DNA from: Breviolum minutum Mf 1.05b.01
Lineage: Eukaryota; Sar; Dinophyceae; Suessiales; Symbiodiniaceae
Length of the DNA: 64,000 nt
NCBI GenBank assembly: GCA_000507305.1
Contig: DF240866.1
Span: forward strand, 1 to 64,000
Direction: 5' to 3'
The notes beneath the pieces are model-generated. The model was not told where the DNA came from. It saw nothing but the letters and a program-made list of their open reading frames with translations, and made no database searches. Positions within the stretch are counted from its first letter, which is position 1. The number at the start of each line of letters is the position of its first letter. Shown one piece after another: positions 53,657 through 64,000 of this stretch. The translations under genes were made by a program, and so were the position numbers.

Positions 53657-56600
53657 TCAGCCCCCCAACAATTCTTCCAGCTTGGCTAGGCGGAAACTCA
53701 TCTCTGCAAAGGAATCTTTGATGTAATTTTTCAAGATTTCCTTAGACAAAAGGAACCCAAAAACGGTCAAACCATTGGAAACCTTGAGCCGTTTGGATCT
53801 TTCACTTTCTGGGGATGTTATTATCGGAAAGCTCTTTTGCATGTAGAATGTCCCTAACAAGTTGATCGGCGGGTCATTGGAATCCGCAAAAAAAATACCT
53901 GAGAGAAATGCTTCACAAGACAAGTCGCAAGTCTTATGAATCCATATGAGCTATGAAAAAAAAAAACTTCTACTTTCCATGGAATCCTGGTTGTTTAATG
54001 GGGATCCTTATAATGGTTTATTATAACTGGGTAGTATAATCCCCTATATACCCTAAACAACCAGGCTTTTTCTTGGTCCGTTGACATGGATCAAGGAAGC
54101 TCACCAAAAACGAAAGGTAGCCCCCTGAAAACTAACATATCCCCTGAAAAATACTGCTTGGAAGATGAACCTTCCGAACAAATTGGTTCCCTTTTTCGGG
54201 TGACATTCGTTCATTTCGGGGGGGTGCACTTTAAATGAACGGTAAGCTTTTTGGGCCAGGATTTTTCTGTCAAATCTATGGATACAGAAACCCAGGACTA
54301 GACCTGTGTGATGAGATCTGGGTAAAATCATGACCCAAAGAATACCTTGTCATTTGAACAGAATACCTGGAAAACCTAGTGTACCATTTTTTGAGGCAAC
54401 TGTGGCTGGTTTTAGGGGTAAAGTTGATGGAAATTAACAGCAACTGGTTTTCCAGGTATCCTTAAATGTTCAAATCACCAGATTTGTGATGTCCCCATTG
54501 CTCTTACTCATGACTCAATCCACTCGAGAGAATTTTCACCAAGCATCCCGATCAGCCATGCGTGCCGGCGCATGCAGCTTGATGGAGGCTCCCACAAACT
54601 CCTGGCAACAATGAAAATCTGTGCGTGTGTGTGTGTCACCTACTTCGGTCCTAAAAACCCTTTGTTTCCTACCAAAAAAAATGATCCATTTCAAATTTCA
54701 AGTGGAGTTTGTTTAGCGTTTTCTTCAATTTTTAGACCACCAAAAAAGATGGTTCAAAAAGTACTACTTGAAAAAACTGAAGCACCAAAATTCACTATCT
54801 GATATATGCAGTAACAGACCTTGAAGCGCAAAATCGTGGAGTGAAGGCAATTTGAATGCCAAAAGTGCCAGAGAATATGTATGCCTATGCACTATGCACC
54901 AAGTTCTGGGTATATGAAGTTACAAGCTAAGAAACCCCATGGTTTATCTTATTGATTTTACTTGGATATTCTGGATGTATATGTGTATATATAGCTACTG
55001 GGTGGAAAATGCTGATACATATCTTCCCCCGAACCCACCCTCCCCCCAAACTCAAACCTCCAAACTCACGGTGCCGGAGTTGTTGCGGTCCAAAACCTCG
55101 GGCAGGGCTGAGGCCTTCCTTTCTTTTGGGGTTTCGTTTTTTTGGCCTCCTGGGTTTCCGGTGCGAACTATCTTTTTTTCGTTTTGGGGAGGGTACTAGG
55201 AGTATATATACTGTATATAGATTTTTTTTTAAATAACTAAAACTAACAATTCTGCTAGCACCACCCACCACTTTTTCAACGGGGTATTACCATTGGCTTT
55301 AGAATAACGACTCGGAAACGACGGTCAACCATGCAGTCCGAAAATATGTCACCAACCTAAGACGTTACAGGTGTCCGTTGGTCCGACGGTGGCAACTGTC
55401 GGCTTTGCTGGAAAGCTTATCCCTGTTTATCGGAGATAATGGGAAAATGGCCATATTTCCTGATATCCATTCTCCATGGATTACGAATGTCTAACCTACA
55501 TGGTCTATGTTGGATTTAAGCATATGGGCGTGCCTGAAAATTGGAGAAACACAATATTGAAAGAAAAGCAGAAAAAAGCAAGAGAGAACATGCGCAAACC
55601 GCAGACATGTAGAGTTCTGGCAATCTTCTTGGAACCTTTGCTGGTATGCATATATTATATACATGTATATATATATATACATATTTTATCTATTTATTCA
55701 TTCATTTATTTATTCATTTATTTACTTATCTTTTTTCAATCAATGTATGTCATATATATATACAGAGATTTATGCATATCCGAAATATACGTATATATAA
55801 AATAACTATATATGCCTTTGATCAGCATAAGGGATGGTGTGTCGTAAAATGAAGGATTTCCCAAAAGATCAAAGCTCTCAACTCAAGAACTGGAAAATTG
55901 AATGTTCCAAAAACTAAAAATAGGACTACTGTTGATGGAGAAATCCTGCACCACCTGGGATGGTTAAAACCTTAAAAAATAATGGAATAACCATCATCCT
56001 TGGTGGTGCAGGATTTTGTCCATCAACAGTAGAATCCATTGCAACTGCAGAGCTTCGCTGTTGAATTCAGGGAATTGATTCTATCCCTGTCACTTTCTGC
56101 CAGGAGACATAGAAGATGTCTCGGGCCTCAACCATGTCAAGTCGTCATTATGGTAAATTGTGGATTGTAGGTTGCGGGTTGGGTAAGGATAGTTGTGTAT
56201 GTTGTCAAAACAGCTGCTAACATCGAGTGTATCAAGGATCTGGAACCAAGGTCAGGAACATTGGGTCTGGATAGTCGCCAACAAAAATCCTGCAAAATTG
56301 TTTCGAAGGAATTTTGAAAGTAATAAAAAACCCAAGCTACCCTGGTCTTTGGAGGAGTATCTGGTTTTATGTCTCGAGCCAGCTTACTAATTTACCACTG
56401 CCACTTAGAAGCTTCAAAGATAAACTTCGCTCGCAACTGATTTGGCAACTCCAGGCATAAGTCCTACCCACCGCCCCCAGTGGCCTGGTTGGTGTCCATA
56501 TCAAACGCTTTGAGATAAGCCTAGGTTGGTCGTTCCGATTTGCAGTGCAAATCGAGGTGAACAGGGGGTTGTCTGCCATCAGTTGCGCCCCAATCGCACT

Positions 56601-59600
56601 ACAGAACTTGATGTACTGTAACCAATGTGGCACTAGATCATCACCAACCCAAAGGGTCACATCCAATGAATCATGACACCTCTAAATATGCACTCAATGG
56701 CACTTTGCCCTGGCCAGTTCCCTCCCCTTTTGATTCAAATGTTCCACTCAAAATGATATCAACCATCTCCTGTTGCTGCTCATCTCGAAGAAAGCACGAG
56801 AATGTGGATGACCATAGGTCTGAGTCTGTTATTGTTTCCTGTGCTATGCGAAACTAACCTCTATGTATATATATATATATTGCATCAATTAAAACTAAAT
56901 TTGCTAAACTAAACCTCCTTATCCTGATTTTCTTCAGCGTTCTGCACGTAGAAGCAGTACCCACATGTCCCCACACAGAAAACCAATGAATCAATCCTGC
57001 GAAGTTGATTAACCAAGTACAAGATGGGTCCCTACGATCGTTATAAATGGAGTTATGGGGTCCCTATAAAGTGGAGTTATGGGACCCTAGTTACAACTGG
57101 TAGAGTTCCATCTTGTAGCTAATGGATTGTCAACTCAATATTATCTGGAATTCCGGTTTGGAATGTCAAGGATGATTCGCCTTATGCCTTTTACAATGTT
57201 AATGTATCATTTGTCGATGTTGCTGGTCACACATTTTTTTTTGCACCAAAACACCTCCATCTCGGGTTGAATGAGATTGGCTTCAAACTCGTCCCAGGTG
57301 ATCTGAACAGAGAGGAGCTAGGCATTGCCAGGCTTTTTTCATGATCGGACCAAGCCAAAACATAAGTGGAGTGATGATGGGTTTTGTAGAAGCCACGAGT
57401 TGTTGTCGACTCAGAAAAATCCGTGGTTCAGTAGGATGAACATCCAAGTAGTAAGAATCTATTATTTGCTGGGAGTTCTGAAAAGGAACTTGGAACTTGG
57501 AACTTGAAGCCAAATTGTCTCGTTTTTCGGGAAATTCCCAGTTTTTCAGGCAAGCCATCATGGAAGTGGTCAGAAAGTAGAATACCAATCTCCAGGCACT
57601 TTTCGAATATTGAATCCTCCAAGATACAATCAAGTACTTGGGGGGAATTACTATTTTTTTCTAAACCTGAATTAAGGGAATTTGGAGGGGAAGACCTACA
57701 ATCACGAATCACCACCATTTGGGCGGGAAAAATGAAAAAGAATTTGCACAGTTAAAATACTTTTAAAGGACCAATGACAAAATGGGTGACTTTTTATGGC
57801 TTTCTGAAGACTTTCTGAAGGCGAACCTCAGCGCTCCTATCTGATCTATTAGTATCTTCTTTTTCGCCATGTGTTCTAACCTATACTCACCTACCTTTGA
57901 TAGTGGGTTCACAGCAAAAGACATCTATCAATATATCCTTAGTGTTGCTAATTCAAATGAATTGAGATGATGACTAGAAGCTCAACAAGGACAATACTAC
58001 AGTTAGGATAGACCCCTGAAGTCTTAACATAGCCATGTGAAAAATGATGGAGTTATAAGACTACTTTTCCTTTGGGGCCCGGTAACTTTTCAGGGGCCAT
58101 TGCTGTTCAACTTCTGGGGGGCCCTTCAGCCTTCCATCTCCCAAGCCATCCCGAATAAAACCTCCCCTCAAGCCAACCAACCAGGTTCACCTCGCCATCG
58201 CCACTGATATCTGTCATTTTGCCTTGGTAGTAGTACAGGTATTTGTTGTGAGCAAAGAGACCCCAAAAGAAACTTCCCCCAAAACACCAGAGTTTACCAG
58301 ATGGACCACTTCAAATGCTTGAAGCATTTCCAGTTTTTGGAGGCATCTAAAAAACTGGATCCTGTAAGTTAGATTCAAGAAGGATTTCCATCTCAACAAG
58401 AAAGCAACACATTGGGAAGATTTTTTGCATGTTTCTTCCAGTATTATAGGAATCAAGACCACAATTCCCCCAAACCCTTCAAAAGGCCGATTTCACCGCC
58501 GAAATGCAGAGTTTCTGAACACTTTTGATCAGCTCCTAACTCCAGGGCGAAGCCGGAACAGGGTTCAACGCTTCAAACATTTATCATACCAGAGTCTTCT
58601 CGTCAACAGTTTCTTGAGCACATCATGCCAAATTCTGCAAAAAATCGTCAGATAGTCTCTACCGAGCTTTTGCTGTTTCTACTAGCAATTCTCTGAGGTC
58701 TTCCTTCTATAGAGGTTTCTTTGCCACTTGCTTTGCTGTATGGAAATCATGCAACTTACCAGCTCATACCAACACCTCCAATATCTCCTAAATGCTGTCA
58801 CTTTCAGCTCTATGATTCCATTCTGAATCTGAATCATTCACAAAAAAAACAGCCTAGCAAAGCCGATCCCCTTCATCACACCCAAGGGTCCAGGCGGTCC
58901 AGGTATTGGTGGAAAAATCTGAGTTTCAAGATTTTTTCGTAACGGCAAAAGCGTAGGGGCTTGCCACTCACGTATGTGCCAACTAGGTATATGTGAAAAT
59001 CTCCTTTTTGCCTCGCGCACGAAAAGTACGTCTTGTACGAAAGTATCAGGACAATATATTTGATATTTGTATACACAATTCAAAATATCGGAATGTATCT
59101 TTCTTCCATCAAAAGAGATACATATATCACCTGCACATTGGCCTACAGTATATAACAAATAGTACCTACCGCTTGTTACCACGGCCATTAAATCCTTTAC
59201 ATGTTCGGTCCTGTTCTTTCTCCTCCTTGGCAATGCGTTGAGCGCCTGCGGCCGAAAAGCGCTGCCAGTGCCGGTTGGCTAACGAAAGTCATCGTGTAAT
59301 GATGCAACCAAGGTGTCATGAATATCATGTATAAATCTCAAGACCAGGTACCTTTAAAGTCTAGTAGTGGTTTTCTAAAATGCCAATGATTCCATACGAA
59401 TCAAGTGAACCATCCTATGATGTTTCACGATTGAAAGGTTGATATTTTCCAGAAGACGGCATCCAAACAAATATCTTTTCAGGATCTGGTATCCCATCTA
59501 GACATCATTGTTGCTTTGCATAAAAAAGGAGGAAAAACTATTCCATATCTGCATATTATTTGCAATCAATAATGGACCTATTTATTATCAAAAATATACT

Positions 59601-61144
59601 ATGGTATTGCATCTGCAGACCCCCCCAAAATATCATGATCCTTAACATTGCGTGCTGCAAAAACGAAAGCTAACATATTTTGGTAATACAAACAACTCCC
59701 TGCAAGCTCAAGCAGGTTCGCACAATAGTTCTTTGGTAACTAAGATTGATGGCTGAAACCTACAACAATCTTGGTTTGGTTGATGACTGAAATATACAAT
59801 AACACCCAACCTACACCCCATCAAAGAACCGCTGGTGAACCCGCGGACTTACAAGGTTTTGAAGCCCCGACATTTTTCGGGGCATGAGCGACATTTTCGG
59901 GACATGAGTCGATACAACCCCGGGAGATGCGAAATAAATTCCAAAGCACAATTCGAAACGACTCCGAACCGAATTGAATTTAGGGAAGCCTTAAGACTTT
60001 CGTTTTGCGAATTATACGGTCGGAATCACAATCCAAAGATGTCTACCCCCAGACTTCTCCGAGAGGTCGTGTCGGTATGTCTCGTTTTGTTTCGGTGCCC
60101 GTACCTTCCACAAAGACGCCCGTCACCAGATTCAACATAACTAGGGTCGCAAAGGCAATGTAGAGAGAGAAGATGATCTCAGTGGGACGGAAGGTAGCTT
60201 TTGCGTTTGGCGTTTGGATTCGGATCCTTTTTTTTTTGAAGTTTGAGGGATCTGGTTTTCGATAAGAGGTTCAGGTAGCTAGGAATGGAACACCTGGGGA
60301 GGTTTAGAACTAAAAATGTAAGAAGGAATTTCTAACGCTTGCAAAAAATGAGTTCTTCATATGCAAGAGGCAAGGATAGTCTGTATATATGAACACACCA
60401 AGAGTAAGGAATCGAAATTTAAGGCTCTCAAAAGACTACCCACAAAGACTACCCACAAAGTTGAACAAACTCTTGCAAAAAAAAACGATACAGCAACTAG
60501 CCATGAGATTTAAGGCTTGCTACTTACACCACTGATCTTAATTCAAGCCGAATAACTTTCAGAGTCTTGCTCTTAACAACTCAACCCAAAACCCTGTTGT
60601 TGGCAATAAAACCCCCATGGTGCCAAAATCCCAACTCCAACCTGATCAAACCTAGGTGAATCAAATGTTACTTCACCAAAAACCCTGTATTTTCCATTTA
60701 GAAAACGACATATGTTTGAAAAAAAAACGAAACTATTTGAAATCAGGTCAGGTCCCTCCCCCCATTTCCGCATAAATTCTAAATCCACATAAAAATCAGA
60801 TCATCTGACCAGAGGAACATTCAGAAGTTCATAGAGTTCCGGAGCGCTATTTTCAAAGACTTCCACCACAACACGCCAATCCTTGGATACGAAAAAGCAG
60901 GGATCCAGCTGGGATAGCAAGCAACAACTTGGGATATACCGGAAGTTCTGGACGATCGTTGAATCATGTCTATGCTACAAAGCAAAATCCAACATTGTCT
61001 GTTTAAGGAAATATAAATGATGTACATGTGAAGGGGTTATGATACTGATTGCTAAGCCGATTGCCAAGTAGAATTGGAATAATCGTTTGCTTGGGTCCTT
61101 CCCTAAATTGGAGGAACTCACCTTGCGCACTTCCCCTAACATGT
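53657..61144 (-). CDS. EF-hand protein resembling the C-terminus of an alveolate voltage-gated cation channel; 5' part not resolved
   Basis: Exons: 61144-61122 MLGEVRK; 60881-60819 DWRVVVEVFENSAPELYELL; 59278-59211 NRHWQRFSAAGAQRIAKEEK; 58210-58191 ISGDGE (20-nt micro-exon, EF loop); 57302-57255 ITWDEFEANLIQPEME; 56520-56485 AYLKAFDMDTNQ (GC donor); 55114-55058 ASALPEVLDRNNSGTVSLE; 54601 to about 54548 EFVGASIKLHAPARMA; 53703-53657 MSFRLAKLEELLGG and stop TGA. The order (EF loop + ITWDEFE, then KAFDMD, then an EF loop DRNNSGTVSLEEF, then KLHAPAR) matches EF-hand tails that follow the pore domain in dinoflagellate ion channels. No S1-S6 segments are seen here, so channel identity is inference. 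At least one exon is missing between 60819 and 59278, and possibly one before 53703. Confidence 0.6.
53986..54065. repeat. MITE-like element, family H (CCTGGTTGTTTA ends)
   Basis: A perfect 12-bp inverted repeat, CCTGGTTGTTTA and TAAACAACCAGG. A related copy is at about 18837-18929, and diverged ones lie at about 21950-22058, 5600-5795 and 6765-6895. Confidence 0.7.
55058..58210 (-). CDS. Paired EF-hand calcium-binding exons
   Basis: First hand: the loop is split by an intron, with DISGDGE from 58210-58191 and ITWDEFE from 57302-57255. Second hand: helix AYLKAFDMD (56520-56485) and loop D-R-N-N-S-G-T-V-S-L-E from 55114-55058, with Asp, Asn and Ser at the calcium-ligand positions and Glu at position 12 (supplied with EEF from the next exon). 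Phases across 57255 to 56520 to 55114 to 54601 are all 0. Confidence 0.7.
55927..56031. repeat. MITE-like element, family D (TACTGTTGATGG ends)
   Basis: TACTGTTGATGG plus CCTGCACCACC on the left and GGTGGTGCAGG plus CCATCAACAGTA on the right. A second near-identical copy is at 47915-48020 and a shorter one at 11421-11500. Diverged relatives lie at about 48667-48772 and 16260-16310. Confidence 0.8.
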
Positions 61145-62428
61145 CTGTACCCCGGCGTCCCCACATTCATCCTCTTCAGGTTCCATGTGGCATGTCTTTC
61201 TAAAGTCTTCCCAGGGTTGTGAGGGTCAAACTCACCAACAGGACACGAACCATAGGAAAAAACATCACAAAATTTTGAGCGCAAACCTAACATGGATATA
61301 ACTGGTTAACTTCGGATTCTTCCAGTCCCGCAAGTGAAGCTTAATATTTGGGATCTTCCAAAAAAAAACAAGCAGCCATCGGCCCACAAATTTCGGAAGA
61401 TTTCTTTCAGCAAAACCTGCCCTGAAAGGATGTTTCAACAACCACAAATTCCTGATACATTTTTATCATGTGGGGGTAGGAAATCATGTCATTCATGGGG
61501 AGGATTTACTGTAAAAACTCAAACCCACGTTGCCCCATGCCATGGATGCTCCAACCAGGTCCGTCATTCACTGTCTAACTGCCTAACTGAGCGGCCATAC
61601 CACCAGTGATTGCCTGGTCTTTTTTCGCAACGAAAAAATGTTTCATACCACAAAATGGTACCCTTCGTTTTGAGAAAAAATAGTCCAAAAAGTGGTTTCC
61701 TTTCAGATTTTAAGAAAATTGTGTTTAAGAAAAAACTGGAAATGGAGGAGTTTGGGAAAGCACCATCTTGCTAGAAACATTCATCTTAAAGCCTCATGCC
61801 ATCTTTCAAATTCACCAAGACTGTCCCCAATCCCACCTGGAAGAGGGATGAGACTGCCTGGCCGTCACATCTGAGCTACAAAAAACGAGCTGAATTTCAG
61901 GCGCATATGGTGACCGGTCACCCGCCCATCCAACACTGCTCGGTGAACTGCCCGGATTCCAAAAGGTGAATTCATCAAGTGTTGAATCAGGAGGTTACCG
62001 AGGTTAGCTTCTTTCATCAGCGAAATATGCCTAAGACCTAAGGAGCTTTTGGTTGAGATTTGCCAATTGCTCTCATGCTGGTGGGAAGAAAAAGTAAACT
62101 TATCTATTTGATACCACCCTTAGACGGTTCATGACTGGACAAAACCTGGGAGAATCGTGCATATCAGAAGACATTGGTATCTTACAAATATGTGTTTTCC
62201 TCTCAAGAAGACATGTTGCCTTATTCTGGATTTACTCTTCACAGTGGCTTCTGAAGTTCTATCTTTTCTTTTAAAACAAGGCGCTCGAACCCCGAACCCA
62301 CCCGACCCTCCACCCGCCCGAAAGGCCCGCACCTGTCCAAGTGAACCCCAATACTTTTTGATTTCACTGGAATCGAAGCCCTGGTCCGCTGCAGGATCGG
62401 ATTGGATTCAAAACATCCAATCCCAAAT

Positions 62429-62539
62429 GGGTGTTTCCAAAAATAGGGGGAAACCCCCCAAAATGGGATGGTGAAAATAATGGAAAACCCCTAGTTTTTA
62501 ATGGATGATTTGGGGGTACCATTATTTTCGGAAACCCCC
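62429..62539. repeat. MITE-like element, family A
   Basis: GGGTGTTTCCAAAAATAGGG to ATTATTTTCGGAAACCCCC, flanked by AAAT on both sides (possible target duplication). Confidence 0.7.
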
Positions 62540-63270
62540 AAATATCAGCATAAAGGATCAACATCAAAAAAGAATCAGGGGTCATCATTTTATGTCAACC
62601 AACCCAAACAAGGCACTTTTTTGTCGGGGAAAATGGGACCCTCAAATTTACCCTACATTTGCATTCTTTGATCCCCCAAATAGGTATATCCCCTGAAAAT
62701 GGTCTGGGCCAAAGGGAAGGGCAAAACTAATCACTTCAGGTGACAAGATGATTTTGGGCTGTTTTTGTTTGAATACTTTGGCAGCATTGAAAGGATTCGA
62801 TGGAAAAAAAACGCAATAAAAACTCACCATTCAAAAACTCCCCTAAAGCGATTCGTGGCAGTGAGGGCCATCTATTGTTCAGAGATTTCCTCAAAAAATC
62901 CAGGTCTGGAGTTTCAATAAGCATCCAAATAAACAAACCGCACAATTTCAATCACTGGGGTGCTCCAGTTGGAGCCCCCTCCAAATTTCAAGCACCAAAT
63001 GCTGAGGTCTTATGGTGGTACCGTTCCTCCCTCCGTGGTTCCAAACCTGGCTGTTGTTCAAGCGAATGATATCGGTGGCAAGATCTGTGAAATACACCTG
63101 ATTCCCGGCGCTCCGCAGGGGGTGAAGGGGTGTGTTGCGGTCACCACCAACTAGTATACCACAAGACCCCCCCACAAGACGTTGGTGGTTTCAACTAATT
63201 TGGGTTGATATTGGGTTGATATGGGGTGAAACCACTAGATGCGTTTTTGAATTGATATTGGATTTCAATA

Positions 63271-63399
63271 TCTAGCTGGTGGTTTTTTCCCACCCATTTG
63301 AAACATTGCGCAACATCAAATTGGATCATGAAACACCAATTTTCGGGGTGTTGAAAATGGTGAAAATGAAAAATGATTATTTTTTGCCACCACCTAGTT
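63271..63399. repeat. MITE-like element, family E
   Basis: CTAGCTGGTGG on the left, CCACCACCTAG on the right. A partial second end of the same family lies just upstream at about 63147-63160. Confidence 0.6.
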
Positions 63400-64000
63400 A
63401 TAGAAAGCCGTTTTTTTTATTTTGGGGGGAAACAAAAAAAAATAGCCATCCTCTGGAAGAAAAGTAGCCATAATTATTCAGAAGTACTGGGGACTACACA
63501 AGAGTTGGGAAGCACTGGAATTAAACAGGAGTTGGTATAAGGCTTATGACACACACATTCACATGACACGGTTCCTACTTCAACTAATTCCACAGCAGTG
63601 CAAACTTATCTTAGGTTTGAAAGATCTTCAGTCTGACAAGTAACACATCTAAAAAAGTTTTGAAGATCATAAACAAACCAACGAACCAATTTATACTAGG
63701 ATATATGAACATGGTGTCTTTGTATATACAAATATACATTCTAAATGACCTCTTTTCACATCGCCGCACTGTGGAATGTTGTCCAACGGCAAATCAAGGC
63801 GCCGCCACACAGTACATTAAGATCAAGAGAAGAACACCTGGACACGGAGATGACATGCAGTTAACTGCCTGAGAACTCTTTAAAGAATCAGGATACATGG
63901 ATACACAAACCTGTCACGAATTGTTTTGCGAAAGTTTGATACTTCATTGAATTCCTGAAAAAGCTGGAGATCTGAAGGAAAATGCCTGTTTTTTTTTGGA

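Larger units (their letters stand above)
61145..64000. other. Right edge: upstream part of the EF-hand gene, exons unresolved
   Basis: Coding-like minus-strand stretches occur at about 62340-62290 (VRAFRAGGGSGGFG) and about 61850-61800 (VGLGTVLVNLKDGM), but I could not join them in phase. The region also holds MITE-like elements at 62429-62539, about 62575-62686 and 63271-63399. A plus-strand open stretch at 62960-63154 looks coding-like but has no homologue I recognise. Confidence 0.35.

Noticed and set aside
1..64000. Search for CRISPR arrays, rRNA and tRNA genes
   Set aside because: The repeated units are dispersed inverted-repeat elements or microsatellites, not regular spacer arrays. 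No tRNA cloverleaf or rRNA signature was noticed; the tRNA-like string at 46720-46731 is a primer-binding site only.

Overview
This is a nuclear window from a eukaryote, almost certainly a dinoflagellate. Three same-strand (minus) genes are broken into many very short exons. Their introns begin with GT, GC or GA and end in AG, usually followed by a G-starting exon. The ~8.7 kb insertion is a Ty1/copia element. Non-standard GC and GA donors with a G after the acceptor are a known dinoflagellate habit. All host genes read right to left. I assembled the exons by hand from conserved peptides, splice dinucleotides and codon-phase continuity, so individual boundaries can be off by a few bases.

Layout from right to left, which is the direction of transcription. 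(1) About 61.1 to 53.66 kb: the 3' part of an EF-hand gene that resembles the C-terminus of alveolate voltage-gated cation channels. Its stop codon is at 53657-53659 and its 5' part is upstream or outside the window. (2) About 50 to 27 kb, possibly to 23.7 kb: a gene starting with a SAM domain and a Pro/Gly/Ser-rich linker, followed by a long region I do not recognise. (3) 22208 to 208: a type III glutamine synthetase (GSIII, GlnN family) in at least 31 exons, running off the left edge before its last codons.

Inserted in sense orientation in an intron of gene 2 is a complete, very young Ty1/copia LTR retrotransposon (38148-46892). It has identical 161-bp LTRs, a GTTTT target duplication, a primer site matching the anticodon arm of initiator tRNA-Met, and a polypurine tract. 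Its three overlapping frames encode Gag, zinc finger-protease, and integrase-RT-RNase H. It carries unusual cargo: a divergent cytosine-methyltransferase-like module between protease and integrase, and a ~540-residue extension after RNase H with two membrane segments and a tandem zinc-binding pair. Its LTR also holds a motif resembling the dinoflagellate spliced leader.

The rest is AT-rich intron and intergenic DNA containing at least eight families of ~80-120 bp inverted-repeat elements (MITE-like), simple repeats and two N positions (11817, 14224). I saw no tRNA, rRNA or CRISPR features.
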